DNA of 8,189 bases from positions 1-8,189 of the forward strand of contig JAEDLN010000103.1 of assembly GCA_016295275.1 (NCBI GenBank), given 5' to 3'. The position numbers were made by a program, and so were the translations under genes. The notes beneath the pieces were generated by a model, which saw only the letters and a program-made list of their open reading frames with translations, was not told the DNA's origin and did not search any database. Positions 5,495-8,189 of the stretch are shown here, one piece after another. The DNA is from Kiritimatiellia bacterium (lineage in GTDB: Bacteria; Verrucomicrobiota; Kiritimatiellia; RFP12; UBA3636). Each line of letters starts with the position of its first letter. Positions within the stretch are counted from its first letter, which is position 1.

Positions 5495-6070
5495 ATGAAA
5501 TCGATCAAAGGGACGCAAACCGAACAGAATCTCTTGACTAGCTTTGCCGGCGAATCGCAAGCCCGCAATCGCTACTCCTTCTTCGCCTCTCAGGCGAAAA
5601 AGGACGGCTATGTTCTCGTTTCCGCCGTCTTTTCCGAAATCGCCGATCAGGAAAAGGAACACGCCAAACGGATGTTCAAATACCTTGAAGGCGGATCCCT
5701 CGCCATTACCGCAACATACCCCGCCGGTGCAATGGGCTCGACCGTCGACAATCTCAAGGCTGCCGCCGCCGGCGAGAACGAGGAATGGTCCGTTGCCTAT
5801 CCGGCGATGGCAAACACCGCCGAACAGGAGGGATTTCCCGAAATTGCAGCCATGTACCGCATGATCGGCGCGGCGGAAAAGTATCACGAGGAACGATTCC
5901 GCCGCCTCTGCGCCCGAATCGAAGACGGCACCATGTTCCGCAATGGAACGCCCATCGTTTGGCGTTGCCGCAACTGCGGATTCGTCTGCGAGGCTCCCGA
6001 AGCCCCCGAATCATGCCCCGCATGCGCACACCCGCGCGATTATTTCGAACGCCTCAACGAAACTTTCTGA
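5495..6070 (+). CDS. rbr: Rubrerythrin (non-haem diiron peroxidase)
   Basis: Cytosolic peroxidase that reduces hydrogen peroxide to water, protecting anaerobes from oxidative stress and using electrons from rubredoxin or NADH systems. The 191-residue protein has the length of Desulfovibrio vulgaris rubrerythrin, and all ligands fall at the same numbers. Diiron site: E20, E53, H56, E94, E97, E128 and H131, in the motifs FAGESQAR, DQEKEH and EKYHEE. The C-terminal rubredoxin-like FeS4 domain has C158, C161, C174 and C177 (CRNCG and CPAC). No signal peptide is seen. The start is supported by family length, a GGGAA site and the upstream promoter. The gene is divergent from lysR and lies 28 bases before rsmD. 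The symbol is by family. Confidence 0.96.
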   Translation: MKSIKGTQTEQNLLTSFAGESQARNRYSFFASQAKKDGYVLVSAVFSEIADQEKEHAKRMFKYLEGGSLAITATYPAGAMGSTVDNLKAAAAGENEEWSVAYPAMANTAEQEGFPEIAAMYRMIGAAEKYHEERFRRLCARIEDGTMFRNGTPIVWRCRNCGFVCEAPEAPESCPACAHPRDYFERLNETF

Positions 6071-6098
6071 ACCACTAGCCCCTATCACCCGAAATCCT

Positions 6099-6701
6099 AT
6101 GCGTATCGCTGGCGGAACGCTTCGGGGACGCACCGTGCGGACCCCCTCCTCGGAAATCCTTCGACCCACGCAGGATGCCGTGCGCGAAGCCGTCTTTTCC
6201 ATGCTCGCAAAGGTTCTCCCGGACGCAACGTTCTTGGATCTTTACGCGGGAACGGGCGCCGTTGGCATCGAGGCATGGAGCCGAGGTGCCAAATCAATCG
6301 TCTGGATCGAAAAAAATCCGCGGGTCTTTCGCCTGCTCGAAAGCAACTGCGAAACACTCGTCCCCCCGGAAGTCCTCGACGGTTGCGTCCTTCTTCACGC
6401 CGACGCCATGCAGTGGCTCCGGCATCCGACCGTCCCGGGAAAAAGCGTCGATATCGTCTTCGTCGATCCACCGTATGTCATTCGGGAAGGAGCCGATGAC
6501 GGAATGAACGACCGCCTGGAACGCCTCGTGCAATCCGGCATCCTGGCCCCGCATGCCTTCGTCGTCGTCGAACAGCGCGCCCACACCCCCGTCCCGTCCA
6601 ACCCCGCATTCGAATGCGTTGCGGAACGGCGCTATGGACATACCGCCATCTCCATCTTCCGCTATCAAGAGACATCCGCTCCCTCCGCCGGAAACGCTTA
6701 G
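6099..6701 (+). CDS. rsmD: 16S rRNA (guanine-966 N2) methyltransferase RsmD
   Basis: SAM-dependent methyltransferase acting on G966 of 16S rRNA in the 30S subunit. The protein has 200 residues, normal for the family. The N-terminus MRIAGGTLRGRTVRTP, with LRPTQDAVREAVFSML at 21-36, is the RsmD hallmark. The SAM-binding motif I is FLDLYAGTGAVGIEAWSRGA (45-64), and the catalytic motif DPPY is at 123-126. The open frame extends upstream to 5943 inside rubrerythrin, but the family N-terminus places the start at 6099. No clear Shine-Dalgarno site is present. The gene is 28 bases after rubrerythrin and 47 before coaD. The rsmD-coaD pairing is common in bacteria. Confidence 0.93.
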   Translation: MRIAGGTLRGRTVRTPSSEILRPTQDAVREAVFSMLAKVLPDATFLDLYAGTGAVGIEAWSRGAKSIVWIEKNPRVFRLLESNCETLVPPEVLDGCVLLHADAMQWLRHPTVPGKSVDIVFVDPPYVIREGADDGMNDRLERLVQSGILAPHAFVVVEQRAHTPVPSNPAFECVAERRYGHTAISIFRYQETSAPSAGNA

Positions 6702-6748
6702 CCGGCCCGCTTCATCGCGGTCGTCATTTCTTTACGTTACGTTATCGT

Positions 6749-7300
6749 ATGGCCTCACCCAGTATCATCGTCTATCCCGGAACCTTCGATCCCCTGACCC
6801 TCGGACACCTCGATCTGCTCGAACGGATCAGCGGTCTCTTCGACAATGTCGTCCTCGCAATCGCAGGCTCCTCCTGGAAACCCGGCGCCCTCTTCTCCTG
6901 CGATGAAAGAATCGCCATGGCACGGGAAGTCGTCCGCGACTTGCCCAATGTCACCGTCGAACCCATGTACGGAATGCTGGTCGATTTTTGCCACGAACGC
7001 GGAATCCGGGTCGTTTTGCGCGGCCTGCGCGCCTATAGCGATTTCGAATACGAATTCCAGATGGCCCTGACCAATCGGAAACTGGCGCCCGATATCGAAA
7101 CCCTCTTCCTGATGCCGCGCGAAGACCATAGCTACGTCTCCTCTTCCACCGTGCGCGAAATCGCTTCCTACGCCGGCGATACATCCCTCTTCGTCCCCCC
7201 CGCCGTTCAACGCTACATCGAGCGGCGAATCGTTCTCAACCGCCTGAACCAACAGCTGAAAACCGCCGGACTTGCGAATCCGTCCGCACCTCAGACATGA
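6749..7300 (+). CDS. coaD: Phosphopantetheine adenylyltransferase CoaD
   Basis: Cytosolic enzyme that transfers AMP from ATP to 4'-phosphopantetheine, the penultimate step of coenzyme A synthesis. It is a nucleotidyltransferase of the HxGH class. YPGTFDPLTLGHLDLL (9-24) has the TxGH motif at 17-20. RGLRAYSDFEYEFQMALTNR (91-110) and YVSSSTVREIA (129-139) are the other conserved blocks. Its 183 residues are about 20 more than usual because of a C-terminal tail (from about 163) of no recognisable domain. The start at 6749 follows the family N-terminus; the open frame extends to 6614 inside rsmD without support. No Shine-Dalgarno site is visible. Its stop overlaps the next start by four bases (ATGA), implying translational coupling. 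Confidence 0.94.
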   Translation: MASPSIIVYPGTFDPLTLGHLDLLERISGLFDNVVLAIAGSSWKPGALFSCDERIAMAREVVRDLPNVTVEPMYGMLVDFCHERGIRVVLRGLRAYSDFEYEFQMALTNRKLAPDIETLFLMPREDHSYVSSSTVREIASYAGDTSLFVPPAVQRYIERRIVLNRLNQQLKTAGLANPSAPQT

Positions 7301-7767
7301 TCCTTCCTGTTTCCAAACTCTCCGAGACCGGTCTCCTGGTCGAAGGCGAAATTCCTCTCGAAATACTGGATTGGCCAAACTCCCAAGACGGTATCATCCA
7401 TCCGGTCTCTCCCCTTCATTACAAACTGGAGGCAAAACGATTCGGAAGCGAATTGCTCGTGCAAGGCTCCGTCGATGCCCGTTTTGCCGGTATTTGCTGC
7501 CGCTGCGGAGGCTCTCTCGATCGCCAATACGACGAAAATGTCGTCTACTCGCAAGAACTGACCCCGGAAATGACAGAAGTTGACTTGACTTCTGAGCTCC
7601 GAGACGCTATCCTTCTCGCCCTACCAAACAACCCGGTCTGCTCCGATGATTGCGCGGGACTCTGTCCCCGTTGCGGAAAACGCCTCGCAGACGGGCCTTG
7701 CTCTTGCTCCAATCGGCAAGAACAGACTCCATGGGATGTCTTGGACAACCTCTCCGGAAAAAATTGA
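7297..7767 (+). CDS. yceD: DUF177/YceD family protein, probable metal-binding rRNA-related factor
   Basis: Small 156-residue protein. The family (DUF177, YceD) almost always sits before rpmF, and its members have been linked to 23S rRNA accumulation or processing in bacteria and plastids; the exact reaction is not known. ARFAGICCRCGGSLDRQY (61-78) and the C-terminal CSDDCAGLCPRCGKRL (115-130) match the family. The four likely zinc ligands are among C67, C68, C70 and C115, C119, C123, C126. A further CSCS follows at 135-138. The start overlaps the coaD stop (ATGA), and no ribosome site is seen, so it probably depends on coaD translation. RpmF follows 68 bases later. The symbol is by family membership. 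Confidence 0.85.
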   Translation: MILPVSKLSETGLLVEGEIPLEILDWPNSQDGIIHPVSPLHYKLEAKRFGSELLVQGSVDARFAGICCRCGGSLDRQYDENVVYSQELTPEMTEVDLTSELRDAILLALPNNPVCSDDCAGLCPRCGKRLADGPCSCSNRQEQTPWDVLDNLSGKN

Positions 7768-7835
7768 TTTTCCCGTCTGGTTTACCCGTTTCTTTTCCCC
7801 TTTCTTTCTAAACACTTAACGAAGTTGAGGTCAAA
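7768..7835 (+). other. Pyrimidine-rich leader of rpmF
   Basis: This 68-base gap is strongly T/C-rich over 7768-7810, and ends with GAGG (7827-7830) five bases before the rpmF ATG. No clear promoter or terminator is present. It could give rpmF its own translation control, but that is inference. Confidence 0.35.
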
Positions 7836-8021
7836 ATGGCCGTCCCAAAACGCAAAAAATCCAAGATGCGCATCCGTATGCGCAAAGCCCAAAAGAAGGC
7901 TACCATCGCTTCCACCAGCACCTGCCCCAATTGCGGCGTTCCTGTTCAGACCCACCGCGCTTGCCCCAATTGCGGAATGTATCGCGGCCGCAAGGTCCTG
8001 AATGTGGCTGTCGAAGCCTAA
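7836..8021 (+). CDS. rpmF: 50S ribosomal protein L32 (zinc-binding form)
   Basis: Structural protein of the large ribosomal subunit, 61 residues, the normal size. MAVPKRKKSKMRIRMRKAQ is the classic basic N-terminus. The zinc ribbon is complete: C30, C33, C43 and C46 in two CPNCG motifs, so this is the zinc-dependent (C+) paralogue type. The ATG has a GAGG site. The gene sits between yceD and plsX, the common arrangement. High expression is expected. Confidence 0.97.
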   Translation: MAVPKRKKSKMRIRMRKAQKKATIASTSTCPNCGVPVQTHRACPNCGMYRGRKVLNVAVEA

Positions 8022-8042
8022 GGCAAAAACCGATTTTGACCC

Positions 8043-8189
8043 ATGAGCGACATTCGCATCGCGGTTGATGCAATGGGGGGCGACAAGGCTCCTTATGAAA
8101 TTGTCAAGGGTGTCGTCGAAGCTTCTCGGGCCTGGCCCGAATTGACACTCGTCCTCGTCGGCAATCGAGAAGTCATCTCCAACGAGCTT
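8043..8189 (+). CDS. plsX: Phosphate acyltransferase PlsX, 5' part (cut by window end)
   Basis: Only the first 49 codons are in the window. IRIAVDAMGGDKAPYEIVKG (4-23) is the PlsX N-terminal signature. The enzyme converts acyl-ACP to acyl-phosphate, the donor for PlsY at the start of phospholipid synthesis. The start is 21 bases after rpmF, without a strong ribosome site (CCGATTTTGACCC before the ATG). The conserved rpmF-plsX pair supports the call. The frame is open to the last base. Confidence 0.93.
   Translation, partial: MSDIRIAVDAMGGDKAPYEIVKGVVEASRAWPELTLVLVGNREVISNEL

Noticed and set aside
4948..5498. Plus-strand Arg/Pro-rich open frames across the repeat region
   Set aside because: Their peptides are direct translations of the repeats, with no domain and no start signal.
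5473..5541. A 22-codon upstream reading frame overlapping the rubrerythrin start
   Set aside because: It has no ribosome site of its own, and short out-of-frame frames of this size are expected by chance.
135..6741. CGTAACGTAA near 135 and its reverse complement near 6732
   Set aside because: A 10-base match of a simple CGTAA duplication, one copy inside bioB coding sequence; probably coincidence.

Overview
The window is bacterial chromosomal DNA with ten genes in two divergent blocks. The best guess for the organism is an anaerobic member of the PVC group (Kiritimatiellae, Lentisphaerae or a relative). This guess rests on three things: GC-rich core genes with mostly weak Shine-Dalgarno sites, two anaerobe markers (rubrerythrin and a biotin synthase of the anaerobe type), and a modular GC-rich intergenic repeat of a kind I associate with such genomes. 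No rRNA or lineage marker is present, so the assignment stays tentative.

Left block, minus strand, about 120-4869. In transcription order: a LysR-family regulator (3964-4869), then metN-metI-metQ (3823 down to 1301), a complete methionine ABC importer with ATPase, permease and substrate-binding lipoprotein, then bioB (1091-120). MetN and metI overlap and metQ follows after 17 bases, so the three form one operon. Between lysR and metN lies a plausible operator-promoter: a 17-bp TATA-rich dyad directly upstream of a TATTAT -10 box. BioB is separated by 209 bases containing a long interrupted inverted repeat. BioB consumes S-adenosylmethionine, so methionine import next to it makes metabolic sense, but co-transcription is not shown. 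LysR and met genes look lower in GC (about 40-52% in hand-counted lines, against about 58-67% in flanking genes), and lysR and metI have strong Gram-positive-like Shine-Dalgarno sites. This suggests lateral acquisition.

Centre, 4870-5494. This 625-base divergent intergenic region is filled from about 4950 to 5332 with modular GC-rich repeats, including a perfect 16-bp hairpin and a 21-bp tandem array. Copies of the same modules lie at the left edge (1-109), so the bioB-met-lysR block is bracketed by this repeat family.

Right block, plus strand, 5495 to the end: rubrerythrin (oxidative-stress defence), rsmD (16S rRNA methyltransferase), coaD (coenzyme A synthesis), a DUF177/YceD protein, rpmF (ribosomal protein L32) and the start of plsX (phospholipid synthesis, cut by the window edge). 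RsmD-coaD-yceD-rpmF-plsX is a familiar housekeeping arrangement in bacteria. A good sigma70-type promoter stands before rubrerythrin.

I see no phage, CRISPR, transposase, toxin-antitoxin or obviously new multi-gene system. The most interesting items are the repeat family, the atypical BioB cluster ligands, the putative LysR operator and the inverted repeat upstream of bioB.
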